A DNA stretch of 64,000 bases from Halolamina rubra. Its GTDB lineage: Archaea; Halobacteriota; Halobacteria; Halobacteriales; Haloferacaceae. Both the position numbers and the translations under genes were made by a program. The stretch covers positions 1 through 64,000 of the forward strand of contig NZ_BBJN01000052.1 in assembly GCF_000739555.1 (NCBI RefSeq), written 5' to 3'. Under the pieces are notes generated by a model. The model had not been told where the DNA came from. It saw nothing but the letters and a program-made list of their open reading frames with translations, and did no database searches. Below, in pieces: positions 17,354-26,211 of this stretch; position 1 is the stretch's first letter; every line of letters starts with the position of its first letter.

Positions 17354-18416
17354 GCGCTCCCGGCGGGCGTTCCTCGGCGGCGTCGGCGCCGCCGGCGTCG
17401 GCGGTCTCGCGGGCTGTCTGGGCTTCGAACTCGAGTCGGGGAGCCGCGAGCCGGCGCTGGTCGAGAACCGCCCCGACGCGGTTTACCGCCCGACCCACAC
17501 CGAGGGGATGGCGATGGCGGGGGTCGTCAGCGACGGGGGGTACAGCTGCGCGCTGACGTACAGCTACCCCCACCGGTTCTGGACGGTCACGGGCGACGAC
17601 ACCACGCAGGTCGAGGTGGGGGCCGACGACGCGCTCCACCTCATGCCGGTCGTCTGGCACAGCGAGACGGGGGTCGTCCCCTCGGACGTGAACCCGAGCG
17701 TCGACGTGACCCGGGACGGCGAGTCGGTCGTCGACGGGCTGAACCCGTGGCCGATGCTCGCCCAGCAGATGGGGTTCCACTTCGGCGACAACGTCGAACT
17801 CCCCGAGCAGGGGGAGTACACCGTCACAGTCTCGGTGGGCGCGGGCGGCGACCGCCGCACCGGCTCGCTGGCCGAAACGGAACGCGCGGAGTTCGAGTTC
17901 ACGCTCGACTACCAGCGGTCCGAGCTCCGGGAACTCCCGTTCCAGGACGTCCCCGAGGCCCGACAGGGGACGCTGGGCGCCGCCGAGCCGATGGAGATGG
18001 AGATGGTGCCGCTGATGCGGGCGCCCGCGAGCGACGACCTCCCGGGGACGGTCCGGGGGACGACCGAGAGCGGCGACGCGCAGTTCGTCGTGACGACGCT
18101 CGAGGACGCCACGCCCTTCGGCGGCGACGAGGGACAGGGGTACCTCGCCGTCTCGCCGCGCACGCCGTACAACCGGTTCCCGCTGCCGCAGCTGTCGCTG
18201 TCGGGGACGCTGTCACGCGACGGCGAGACGACGTTCGACGGCTACCTGAACGAGTGGCTCGACCCCGACCTCGGCATCCACTACGGCGCGGTCGTCGACG
18301 GCGTCGAGGGCGGCGACGAGCTGACGATCACCGTCGACACGCCGCCGCAGCTCTCCAGACACGAGGGGTACGAGACCGCGTTCATGAACCTGCCGGCGGC
18401 GACGCTCACGCTCTGA
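17346..18416 (+). CDS. Tp34/P19-type iron-binding lipoprotein
   Basis: 356 residues with a Tat signal (SRRAFLGG) and lipobox Cys24. The region about 50-180 resembles the Fe2+ transport/Tp34-P19 family: Met-rich MAMAGVV, the segment PHRFWTVTGDD, a His in LHLMPVVWH, and GFHFGDNVELPEQGEYTVTV near 140-160. Such proteins bind metal at Met/His ligands outside the membrane. The C-terminal half (about 190-356) is a second beta-rich domain not recognised. Translationally coupled to the DyP-like gene, suggesting joint function in iron capture. Confidence 0.75.
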   Translation: MRERSRRAFLGGVGAAGVGGLAGCLGFELESGSREPALVENRPDAVYRPTHTEGMAMAGVVSDGGYSCALTYSYPHRFWTVTGDDTTQVEVGADDALHLMPVVWHSETGVVPSDVNPSVDVTRDGESVVDGLNPWPMLAQQMGFHFGDNVELPEQGEYTVTVSVGAGGDRRTGSLAETERAEFEFTLDYQRSELRELPFQDVPEARQGTLGAAEPMEMEMVPLMRAPASDDLPGTVRGTTESGDAQFVVTTLEDATPFGGDEGQGYLAVSPRTPYNRFPLPQLSLSGTLSRDGETTFDGYLNEWLDPDLGIHYGAVVDGVEGGDELTITVDTPPQLSRHEGYETAFMNLPAATLTL

Positions 18417-18426
18417 GGCGTTCGCC

Positions 18427-20429
18427 CTACTCCACGCGGCGGACCGATCGCTGCCCCTCGTGGAGCTTGATCTCCTCGATCTCGTCGGCGGGGTCGAAGC
18501 CGAACGTCTCGCCGTAGAACGCGAGCTCGAGCTCCAGCGCCCGGCGGGTCGCCTCTGCGGTCCGGAACCCGTGGCGCTCGCCGGGGAACAGCGCGTAGGC
18601 GTACGGCGTCTCCGTCGCGACCAGCGCGTCGACCATGTCCTCGGCCTGCTCCTGGGGGACGACGCGGTCCTCGCCGCCCTGCAGCAGGAGCAGCGGCGCG
18701 TCGATCGCCCCGGCGTGGAACGCCGGCGACCGCTCCTCGTACGTTTCTCTCGCCTCCGGGAGCGGGCCGACGAGGCCGTCGAGGTAGCGCGATTCGAACT
18801 TGTGGGTGCCCGTCGCCAGCGCCTCGAGGTCGGCGACGCCGTAGTGGCTCGCGCCCGCGTCGAACGTGTCGTGGAACGCGAGCGCACAGAGCACCGCGTA
18901 GCCGCCCGCGCTCCCGCCGGTGATCGCGAGGCGGTCCGGGTCGGCGCGCCCAGTCGCCGCGAGATGCTCGGCGGTGTCGATGCAGTCCGCGGTGTCGAGC
19001 ACGCCCCACTCCCCCTGCAGCGCGTCGCGGTAGTCGCGGCCGTAGCCGGTCGAGCCGCGGTAGTTCACGTCGGCGACGGCGAACCCGCGGGTGGTGTAGA
19101 ACTGCACCGCCAGCTTCGCGATCGGCAGCGTCTGGCTCGTCGGGCCGCCGTGGACCATCGTCACCAGCGGCGGCTGCTCGCCCTCGGGCGCGCGCTCGTC
19201 GGCGTTCGTCGGCGGGTAGTAGTACGCGTGCGTGGTCTCGCCGTCCCGCGTCGGCACGTCGACGTGCTCGGGCTCCGAGATCAGCCCGTCGGGCAGGTCG
19301 AGCGAGAACGACTGGCGGAGGTGAACCGGTTCGACCGACTCGTCCGTGCGCTCGTCACCCGGCGTCCAGCGCGCGACCGTCTCGGGCGTCGTCGGCCCGC
19401 CGCCGACGAACGCCAGCGTCTCGCCGTCGGTCGCGAGCCGCGCGTGGGGGTACGCCGAGAACGGGAGGTCGGCCCCCGTGAGCCCGTCGTCCTCGTCGAG
19501 CAGGCAGAGCGACCACTCGCCGTCGCTGTTCCGCAGGACCGCGACCCGGCCGTCGTCGAGGAAGCCGTACGTCGCGAGGCCGAACGTCCACTGCGGGACG
19601 CCGAACTCGGCGTCCTCGGGCGTTCGGTTCCGGGGGCCGTCGTCGCCGTCGAGATCCAGCGCGTAGAGGTTCCACCAGCCGGTCCGGTCCGAGACGGCGT
19701 GGAGCTCGCCGTCGGGGCTCCAGCCGGGCTGGAACACCGACTCCTCGGGGCCGCCCATCACCACTCGCTCGTCCGCGAGCGTGCCGTCGGCGGCCACCTC
19801 GGCGACGTGGAGCTCCGTCCCGTCCCACGGCATCCGCGGGTGGTCCCAGGTCGTCCACGCGAGCCGGTCGCCGCCGGGCGAGAGCCGCGGTGACGAGTAG
19901 AAGTCGTGGCCCGAGGCGACGATCTCTGGCGCACCGCTCCCGTCGGCCGGGAGGGTGACGAGTTCGTTGACCGCCTCGTCGTCGGCTCCCGGCCCCTCGT
20001 GGCGCTCCCGGACCGCGTAGAGGCGCTCGCCGTCGGGAGCGACCTCGACGTCGGCGTAGCGCAGGCCGTGTTCGGTCTCCGGCTCCGGCGTGATCGCCGT
20101 CGGGTCGCGCCCGGGTCGTCGATCCGGTACAGTCGCTGGTCCGAGAACGCGGCGTAGAACACCGTCCCGTCCTGCGCGGCGAAGTCGCCGCCGCCGTACT
20201 CGTGGACCAGCGTGCGCACGTCCGTGTCTGCGGGCGTGACCTCGACCGGCTCGTCGGGCGCGCCCGCCTCGGCGCGGACGACGACGCCGCGGCCGTCCTC
20301 GTCGGGGCGGCGCTCCAGCCAGTAGACGCTGCCGTCGTCGACCGAGACGGGGCCGAACCGGAGCGTGTCGGCGGCCACGTCGGCCGCGGAGACCGGCGAC
20401 TCCCACTCTCCGTAGGGGGTGGTAGACAT
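18427..20429 (-). CDS. S9 family (prolyl oligopeptidase-type) peptidase, frameshifted as assembled
   Basis: Serine peptidase or acylaminoacyl-peptidase-like enzyme of about 665 residues: N-terminal WD-type beta-propeller, then alpha/beta-hydrolase domain. The catalytic Ser is in TGGSAGGYAVL, Asp in QGGEDRVVPQ, His in PGERHGF. The ATG at 20427-20429 opens one frame (MSTTPYGEWE). Near 20110-20115 the reading frame shifts by one base and continues as RDPTAITPEPE. Restoring one G/C in the CCCGGG run joins the frames cleanly. Everything else is intact, so the enzyme is probably functional in the organism. No signal peptide. Confidence 0.87.
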
Positions 20430-20490
20430 GGACAGGGGTTGTGGCGGCGACGGCTTGTCAGTTCGGGTGGACGAAGCTGTCGCCGCGGTA

Positions 20491-21509
20491 CTACTCCCCG
20501 TCGGTCCGCAGGTGGTGGAACACGTACGTCTGGGCGTAGCCGCGTAGGCGTCGACGCCGCTCTCGCCGAACGGCTCGTCGCGCTCGGGCAGGTCGGCGCC
20601 GAGTCGCTCCCGGATCGCCCGCGAGGTCTCGGCGTAGCTGCCGCCGTCGCAGTCGGGGAAGTAGTCGCCGATGGCGGTCTGGATCCACGTGTCGAGCGGG
20701 ATCGCCTGCAGGTAGCCGAGCGAGAACAGCAGCACGCAGTCGGCCACCTTGTCGCCGACGCCGACGAACTGGGTCGTCGCCTCGCGGGCCTCCTCGTAGG
20801 GCAAACCGCGGGCGTCCTCGGGCCGTCCCTCGCCGGCGGCGACCATCTCGGCGGTGCGCTGGACGTACGGCGCGCGGTAGCCGAGACTCAGCTCGCGGAG
20901 TTCGGCCTCGGTGGCGGCCGCGAGCGCCTCGGGCGTGGGGTAGGCGTGCAGCGTCCGGTCGCCGAGGTCGACGGGCGTGCCGTACTGCTCCCGGAGCGCG
21001 CGCTGCATGTCGAAGATCCGGCTGACGCGCATCTGCGCCGAGCAGATGAACGAGATCAGGCAGGGGAACGGCGGGTCGCGGATCAGGCGCAGCCCGCGGT
21101 AGCGCTCGTAGGCGCGTTCGAGCAGCGGGAGCCCGTCGGTCGCGTCGTAGATCGCCCCGAGGTCGTCGTCGAGCCGGAGCAGGTGAGTGAGGATCGCCTC
21201 GCCGTCGACGGGGTCGGTCGGCGCCGCGGGGGCGTCGTCGGCGTCCGCCGGGACCGCGCCGGCCTCCCACTCGACCGTCCCGTCGTCGACGCCGCCGCGC
21301 TGGCGGGCGCGCACGACCGTGGGTCGGTCGGTGAGCCCCGGCGTCGGCGGCAGGACGGTCTCGTACCACGCGTCGCCGCCGTGGGCCGCCGACTCGGTGT
21401 AGCCGTCGCCGTCGGCGCGCTCCCAGAGGTACGTCTGCCCGCTCTCGAGCGTCGACTGCAGGTCGAACGGTCCGTCGAGCGAGGAGACGTCGATGCGGCC
21501 CGACTCCAT
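20491..21509 (-). CDS. 8-oxoguanine DNA glycosylase (OGG1 family), frameshifted near the 3' end
   Basis: Base-excision repair glycosylase/lyase of about 339 residues. The helix-hairpin-helix segment is FVGVGDKVADCVLLFSLG, with the Schiff-base Lys254 and downstream catalytic Asp273 in AIPLDTWIQ. The N-terminal OGG_N region and SLGYRAPY motif are present. Near 20541 one G/C is missing (GCGGC where GCGGGC is expected). Correcting it gives the family ending AGYAQTYVFHHLR and the stop at 20491-20493. As assembled, the frame runs into the S9 peptidase start region. ATG at 21507-21509. Confidence 0.87.
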
Positions 21510-21657
21510 TACGCGGGAGTGGGCCGTGGGGCGGTATCCGGGTTTCGATACTGGCCAGTCACGGCGCACGAACTGTCGCGATCTCCGTGTCGCGACCACA
21601 GAGACTACGCCGTGACTGTGCGAACCGAACCGACCAGAAAGCAGAGCGTGCCGCCGA

Positions 21658-21771
21658 TCAGCGGCGCTTCGGGAGCGTGTCCGCGGCGGCTGCGGCGGCG
21701 TCGCCGGCCGTGGCCGCCATCGCCTCGGCCATCTGGAGGAACGCGGCCGTCTCGCGGGTGGTGCCGTTCAT
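21658..21771 (-). CDS. possible 37-residue protein
   Basis: A short Ala-rich helical ORF starting MNGTTRETAAFLQMAEAM and ending in a basic PKRR. Codon use fits the host and it lies in an otherwise empty gap beside an insertion-sequence end. No recognisable family. Could be spurious. Confidence 0.35.
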   Translation of the reverse strand: MNGTTRETAAFLQMAEAMAATAGDAAAAAADTLPKRR

Positions 21772-21813
21772 GCTACTACCTGACACGACCGACCCTTGAG
21801 TATCTTCGGGGGG

Positions 21814-21850
21814 TTTGACATCCTCCCACCCCTGAAGGGGTGGGCTTCCA
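21814..21850 (-). mobile_element. solitary IS200/IS605 (TnpB-type) element end
   Basis: GACATCCTCC followed by a perfect 8-bp hairpin (CCCACCCC, loop TGAA, GGGGTGGG, 21825-21844) and GCTTCC. This is the well-known right-end/3' structure of haloarchaeal IS200/IS605- and IS1341-type elements, where the guide RNA ends. In element orientation it reads on the minus strand. No tnpA or tnpB gene is nearby, so it is a relic or a MITE-like end. Confidence 0.65.
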
Positions 21851-21897
21851 CTCGCTACGTCACAACGGCTATGGGCGGGCCGACCCGAACGAACCAC

Positions 21898-22731
21898 ATG
21901 ACCACGAGCGACTGGGGCGACTGGCTCCCGCGGGCGATCGCGGCGGCCCACCCCGACGGCGTGGCGGTCTGGTACCTCGGCTGTAACGGGTTCGTGCTGA
22001 AGGGCGCCGGCGGGACGACGCTGTTCGTCGACCCCTACCTCGGCACGGGCGACCCACCGCGAACCGTCCGGATGATCCCGATCCCCTTCGACCCGATCGA
22101 CGTCGACGACGCCGACGCCGTGTTCGCGACCCACGAGCACAGCGACCACGTCCACGGCGAGTCCCAGGCGCCGATCCTCGAGCGCACCGGCGCGCCGTTC
22201 GTCGCGCCCGACGCGTCGATGGCGGCCGCCCGCGAGGAGCAGGCCTGGGCGGACCGCTGGGAGCTGACCGACGACCAGTTCCAGGAGGTCACCGAGGGCG
22301 ACGTGCTCGAGGTCGGCGAGTTCACCGTCCACGTCGTCGAGGTGAACGACCCCGACGCCGAGCACCCCGTGGGCTACGTGTTCGAGCACGACGCCGGCAC
22401 CGTGTTCCACCCCGGCGACTCCCGGCCCGCGGACTCCTTCGCGGCGCTGGGGGAGCAGTTCGACATCGACCTCGGCATCGTCGCGTTCGGCACCGCGGGG
22501 ATGATCCCGGACAAGCAGACGCGGGAGCCGACGTACACCAAGTGGTACAACGACGCCGGCGAGGCCGTCGAGGCCGCGAGCGCGCTCGGGGTCGACCGCC
22601 TGCTGCCGAGCCACTGGGACATGTGGAAGGGACTCACCGCCGACCCGACCGAGCTCCACGACCACGTCGACTCCTTCGACCACCCGCGCCGGCTGGAGCT
22701 GGTCGAGATCGGCGACCGCGTCGACCTCTGA
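21898..22731 (+). CDS. MBL-fold hydrolase, UlaG-like
   Basis: 277 residues of the metallo-beta-lactamase superfamily, closest in pattern to UlaG-type lactonases: N-terminal WYLGCNGFVLK, metal motif THEHSDHVHG (HxHxDH), later HPGDSRPAD and C-terminal PSHWDMWKG. The substrate is unknown. The ATG at 21898 was preferred to an in-frame ATG nine codons earlier because the extra segment lies next to the insertion-sequence end and looks unrelated. Single gene. Confidence 0.85.
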   Translation: MTTSDWGDWLPRAIAAAHPDGVAVWYLGCNGFVLKGAGGTTLFVDPYLGTGDPPRTVRMIPIPFDPIDVDDADAVFATHEHSDHVHGESQAPILERTGAPFVAPDASMAAAREEQAWADRWELTDDQFQEVTEGDVLEVGEFTVHVVEVNDPDAEHPVGYVFEHDAGTVFHPGDSRPADSFAALGEQFDIDLGIVAFGTAGMIPDKQTREPTYTKWYNDAGEAVEAASALGVDRLLPSHWDMWKGLTADPTELHDHVDSFDHPRRLELVEIGDRVDL

Positions 22732-22764
22732 GCGCGGCCAGGCTGTCGTCGGTTTTCCCGCGGG

Positions 22765-23472
22765 TCAGTACGTCCAGCGGCGCTGCACGCGCGAGTCGAT
22801 CCCGGGGTGGCGCTCCCTGATCGCCGCGGGGTCGGTCTCGCCGTCGACGTTTATCACGTGCACCTCGCCGCGCTTGCCGTCGTAGGCGTCCTGGAAGTCG
22901 TAGACGGCGCCGACGACCTGCACCGACTCGGGCACGTCCTCGCTGTCGAGCAGGAACTCGACCTGGCGGTCGACGTTGTACTCCACGAGGTGGTTCACGG
23001 CGTCCTCGCGGGGGAGGTCCTCCGGGAGCAGCTCGACGCCGGGCTCGAGTCCCGGCGCGAGCAGGTCCAGACAGTGTTCAATCCCCGGCGGCTCCGCGCT
23101 GCCGTCGGTGAGCTTCTCGTACGTCGCGGTGACCGCGCCACAGCCCGTGTGGCCGACGACGACGGCCACGTCGGTGTCGGTGTGGGCCAGCGGGTAGAGC
23201 ACGTCGCCGGAGACGCGCGGGCCGGCGTCGGTGCGCTGGACGACGCGGTTGCCGATGTTGCCGCAGGTGAACAGGTGGCCGGGCTCGTCGTTGCCCCAGA
23301 GGTGGTCCTGTAGCACCCGGGAGTCCGAACAGCAGACCGTCACCGCGTCCGGGTGCTGCTCGTGCTGGAGCCCGTCGAACCGCGCGTCGAACGTCTCGGC
23401 GTGGTCGGCGTTCCGATCCAGCATCTCGAGGAACGTCTCGTCCATGTCCGTGCGCCCGGCCGGTCGGGGCAT
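22765..23472 (-). CDS. beta-class carbonic anhydrase
   Basis: Zinc enzyme interconverting CO2 and bicarbonate. 235 residues. Ligands Cys48, His108 and Cys111 (in CCSDSR and GHTGCGA) and the Asp50/Arg52 dyad are all present. The start at 23472 was chosen because a TATA-like TAACCTTTT lies about 25 nt upstream, fitting a leaderless start. An internal ATG (23445) would remove nine residues without touching the fold. The C terminus ends QRRWTY. Divergent from the membrane-protein gene at 23510. Confidence 0.92.
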   Translation of the reverse strand: MPRPAGRTDMDETFLEMLDRNADHAETFDARFDGLQHEQHPDAVTVCCSDSRVLQDHLWGNDEPGHLFTCGNIGNRVVQRTDAGPRVSGDVLYPLAHTDTDVAVVVGHTGCGAVTATYEKLTDGSAEPPGIEHCLDLLAPGLEPGVELLPEDLPREDAVNHLVEYNVDRQVEFLLDSEDVPESVQVVGAVYDFQDAYDGKRGEVHVINVDGETDPAAIRERHPGIDSRVQRRWTY

Positions 23473-23509
23473 AGCTCCGACGGTTCGTCGTGACGAAAAG
23501 GTTAGGTCA

Positions 23510-24013
23510 GTGACCGAACGACTGGGTGACGTGTTCCCGGGCAGACAGCTGCTGGCGCGAGCCGCGGTCGCGCTCGTGGGGGCGACCGCCGTCGTCGCCG
23601 CCGAACTGCTCGCCCTCTCGATCTCGGTCCGCCTCGCGGCGGGAGGCGTCGACGGCGCCCCGCCGGCGTCGTCGCTCCCCGTCGTCGTCGTCAGTGTCGC
23701 CGCTGCGGGCGGCGCCGTCGCCGTGCGCCGGCGAGCGGACGGGACCGCCACGTTCGTCGTCTCGGGGGTGGCGCTGATCCTCGCCGCGCCGGTCACCGCG
23801 TTCGGCGGCGGCTGCGGGGTCGGAGCCGACACCCCCGAGCTGTTCCGGAGCGGCGTCCGCGTCGGGATCGCCGCCGACGGCTGCGTGACGTTCCTCAACG
23901 GGGCGCTGCTGGTGCTCGGCTACGGGCTGCTCTCGGCCGGGCTGTGGCTGGCGGCCGAGGAGTTACCGATCCCGAGCCCGCGCCGGCGGCAGGTCCCGGA
24001 CCGCTCCGACTAG
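23510..24013 (+). CDS. hypothetical membrane protein
   Basis: 167 residues, GTG start at 23510. Four hydrophobic helices (about 15-38, 47-65, 75-95, 125-150) with a conserved-looking FGGGCGVGAD loop. A basic C terminus (PRRRQVPDRSD) overlaps the convergent methyltransferase stop by four bases. No family assigned. Confidence 0.62.
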   Translation: MTERLGDVFPGRQLLARAAVALVGATAVVAAELLALSISVRLAAGGVDGAPPASSLPVVVVSVAAAGGAVAVRRRADGTATFVVSGVALILAAPVTAFGGGCGVGADTPELFRSGVRVGIAADGCVTFLNGALLVLGYGLLSAGLWLAAEELPIPSPRRRQVPDRSD

Positions 24014-24630
24014 GCCCACTCGATTCGAAACAGTTCGACCTCGACGACCTCGCGCTCGCGCTCGTGGTGGTCGTACAACCGCGGCACGTCGAACTCCGCG
24101 GCGAAGGCGTGAGTGACGAGGCCGCCCTCGTCGGCGGCGAACGACTCGACGAACGCCCGGCTGCCGGCGTTGTGGATCGAGTAGGAGACGGTGGCGACCG
24201 ACGCCGCCGTCGTCAGGAACGCGCGGTCGGCGCCCTCGTTGCCGGACTGGGCGCCGAACGGCGGGTTCATCACGACCGTGTCGACCGAGTTCGGCCCGAA
24301 CGGCGCGCGCGTGGCGTCGCCGCGGAGCCAGTCGACGGGCGTTCCGGGCGCGACCGTGCGCTCGTTCTCGCGCGCGACCGCGAGCGCCTCGGCGTCGCGT
24401 TCGAGGCCGAGCACGCGGGCGGGGTCGCGACAGGCGGCCGCGAGCGCGAGCACGCCCGTGCCGGTGCCGAGATCGAGGACGGTGTGGCCAGCGATGTCGC
24501 CCTGGAGGTCGGCGAGGTGGAGAAGGTGGGCCGCGAGATCCGGCGGTGTCGGGTACTGTTCGAGGCTGACGTCGGGCTCTGAGAACCCCGCGAGCCCGTG
24601 GAGTCGTTCGGCCAGCGCCCGTTTGCCCAT
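24010..24630 (-). CDS. METTL5-like RNA/protein methyltransferase
   Basis: 206-residue SAM-dependent methyltransferase. The SAM-binding glycine motif is VLDLGTGTGVLAL (about 50-62) and the catalytic NPPF motif VVMNPPFGAQ is near 122-131, typical of N6-adenine methylation. N-terminal LEQYPTPPDLAAHLL and overall length match archaeal METTL5 homologues, whose eukaryotic relative modifies small-subunit rRNA. Substrate here is inferred from the family. Its ATG directly follows the stop of the upstream gene, so the two form an operon. Confidence 0.85.
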   Translation of the reverse strand: MGKRALAERLHGLAGFSEPDVSLEQYPTPPDLAAHLLHLADLQGDIAGHTVLDLGTGTGVLALAAACRDPARVLGLERDAEALAVARENERTVAPGTPVDWLRGDATRAPFGPNSVDTVVMNPPFGAQSGNEGADRAFLTTAASVATVSYSIHNAGSRAFVESFAADEGGLVTHAFAAEFDVPRLYDHHEREREVVEVELFRIEWA

Positions 24631-25026
24631 TCAGGTCGACACGTCGAGGCCGTCGACCGAAAGCGTGACGCCTTCGCGGCGGGCGCGCTCCTCCAGCGCT
24701 TCGAGCGCGGGGCGGACCTTCTCGCGGTCGCCGACGGCGTCGATCTCGACGCGGACGACGCCGACGCCGAGGAACGCGCCCGCCCGGACCACGTCCCGGA
24801 GGCGGTCGGCCTCCCGCTGGGTCGCGAGCGAACAGTCCTCCCCGAAGCTGGCGCTCACGGAGAGTTCGGCGGGCTGGTACCCCTCGGCGGCGAGTTCGGC
24901 CTTCAGCTCCCGCAGGTACTCCGGTGCAGTCGTCGACAGCGACGACGCCGAGAGCTCGACGGGTTCGACGTTCGACGGGCGACAGGACGACACGGCGGAT
25001 TCGACGCGCGTCGGGCTCATGCTCAT
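24631..25026 (-). CDS. haloarchaeal conserved protein, unknown
   Basis: 131 residues. A disordered N terminus of about 30 residues is followed by an alternating alpha/beta region (RELKAELAAEG, ELSVSASFG, GVGVVRVEIDAVGD, RPALEALEERA) compatible with a ferredoxin-like fold. The start may be two codons later (second ATG, 25020). Abuts the METTL5-like gene (no gap), suggesting a related role in RNA modification or translation; that is inference. Confidence 0.65.
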   Translation of the reverse strand: MSMSPTRVESAVSSCRPSNVEPVELSASSLSTTAPEYLRELKAELAAEGYQPAELSVSASFGEDCSLATQREADRLRDVVRAGAFLGVGVVRVEIDAVGDREKVRPALEALEERARREGVTLSVDGLDVST

Positions 25027-25184
25027 ACGGCTGCATAGCTACTGGTTATCCAAAAGTCTTTCTTAATTCGCAGTAGTAATCAGTCGGCGACGACATCGTG
25101 GTGGCCCGGCCGGTAGTGGGATCTGACACGAACGACGGCGCGGGGATGCAGTCGGGCGATTAGTTCTGTGCCCCAGTCGAGGAC

Positions 25185-25224
25185 GAAAAAAGCCTTATCC
25201 GTCGGGGTCACCAGAAACCTTTTA
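25185..25224 (+). promoter_or_regulatory. tfb promoter (BRE/TATA)
   Basis: Purine-rich BRE-like GAAAAAAG (25185-25192) followed by TATA-like CCTTATCC (25193-25200), ending 24 nt before the ATG at 25225. Predicts a leaderless mRNA. Confidence 0.5.
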
Positions 25225-26181
25225 ATGGAACGTCCGAGCCGGGAGCGACAGCGGGAGTCCGAGGACGAGTCCGAGTCGGCCGACGAGGTTCTCACTTGTC
25301 CCGAGTGCGGATCAGACGAGGTCGTCACCGACGACGATCAGGGCGAGCTCGTCTGTGACGACTGCGGACTGGTGCTCGACGAGCGCCAGATCGACCGCGG
25401 CCCGGAGTGGCGGGCGTTCAACCACTCCGAGCGCCAGAGCAAGTCCCGCGTCGGCGCGCCGATCACGGAGACGATGCACGACCGCGGGCTGACGACGACG
25501 ATCGACTGGAAGGACAAGGACGCCTACGGTCGGTCACTCTCCTCGGAGAAACGCAGCCAGATGCACCGCCTCCGGAAGTGGCAGGAGCGGATCCGGACGA
25601 AGGACGCCGGCGAGCGCAACCTCCAGTTCGCGCTCTCGGAGGTCGACCGCATGGCCTCCGCGCTGGGCGTCCCGCGCTCAGTCCGCGAGGTCGCGTCGGT
25701 GATCTACCGGCGCGCGCTCAACGAGGACCTCATCCGCGGGCGCTCGATCGAGGGCGTCGCCACCGCCGCGCTGTACGCCGCCTGCCGCCAGGAGGGCATC
25801 CCCCGCAGCCTCGACGAAGTCGCGGAGGTCTCCCGCGTCCCTCAGAAGGAGATCGGCCGCACCTACCGCTACATCTCGCAGGAACTCGGCCTCGAACTGA
25901 AGCCGGTCGACCCCAAACAGTTCGTCCCGCGCTTCGCCTCCGAACTCGGCCTGAGCGAGGAGGTCCAGTCGAAGGCGACCGAGATAATCGACGTCTCCGC
26001 GGAGCAGGGGCTACTCTCGGGGAAGTCGCCGACGGGGTTCGCCGCCGCCGCCATCTACGCCGCGTCGCTGCTCTGTAACGAGAAGAAGACCCAGCGCGAG
26101 GTCGCCGACGTGGCCCAGGTGACCGAGGTCACCATCCGGAACCGGTATCAGGAACAGATCGAAGCGATGGGCTTCCGGTAG
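25225..26181 (+). CDS. tfb: transcription initiation factor IIB (TFB)
   Basis: Archaeal general transcription factor bridging TBP-DNA and RNA polymerase. 318 residues: zinc ribbon with Cys25, Cys28, Cys44, Cys47; B-reader/linker including RGPEWRAF and [15 protein letters not shown]; then two cyclin-like repeats (about 125-215 and 220-310), the second ending in the HTH-containing [19 protein letters not shown]. Start fixed by the promoter and by family length. Haloarchaea carry several TFB paralogues; which one this is cannot be told. Confidence 0.96.
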   Translation: MERPSRERQRESEDESESADEVLTCPECGSDEVVTDDDQGELVCDDCGLVLDERQIDRGPEWRAFNHSERQSKSRVGAPITETMHDRGLTTTIDWKDKDAYGRSLSSEKRSQMHRLRKWQERIRTKDAGERNLQFALSEVDRMASALGVPRSVREVASVIYRRALNEDLIRGRSIEGVATAALYAACRQEGIPRSLDEVAEVSRVPQKEIGRTYRYISQELGLELKPVDPKQFVPRFASELGLSEEVQSKATEIIDVSAEQGLLSGKSPTGFAAAAIYAASLLCNEKKTQREVADVAQVTEVTIRNRYQEQIEAMGFR

Positions 26182-26211
26182 CGCGACGCTCCCGCCCCGC
26201 GACTGCCGTTC

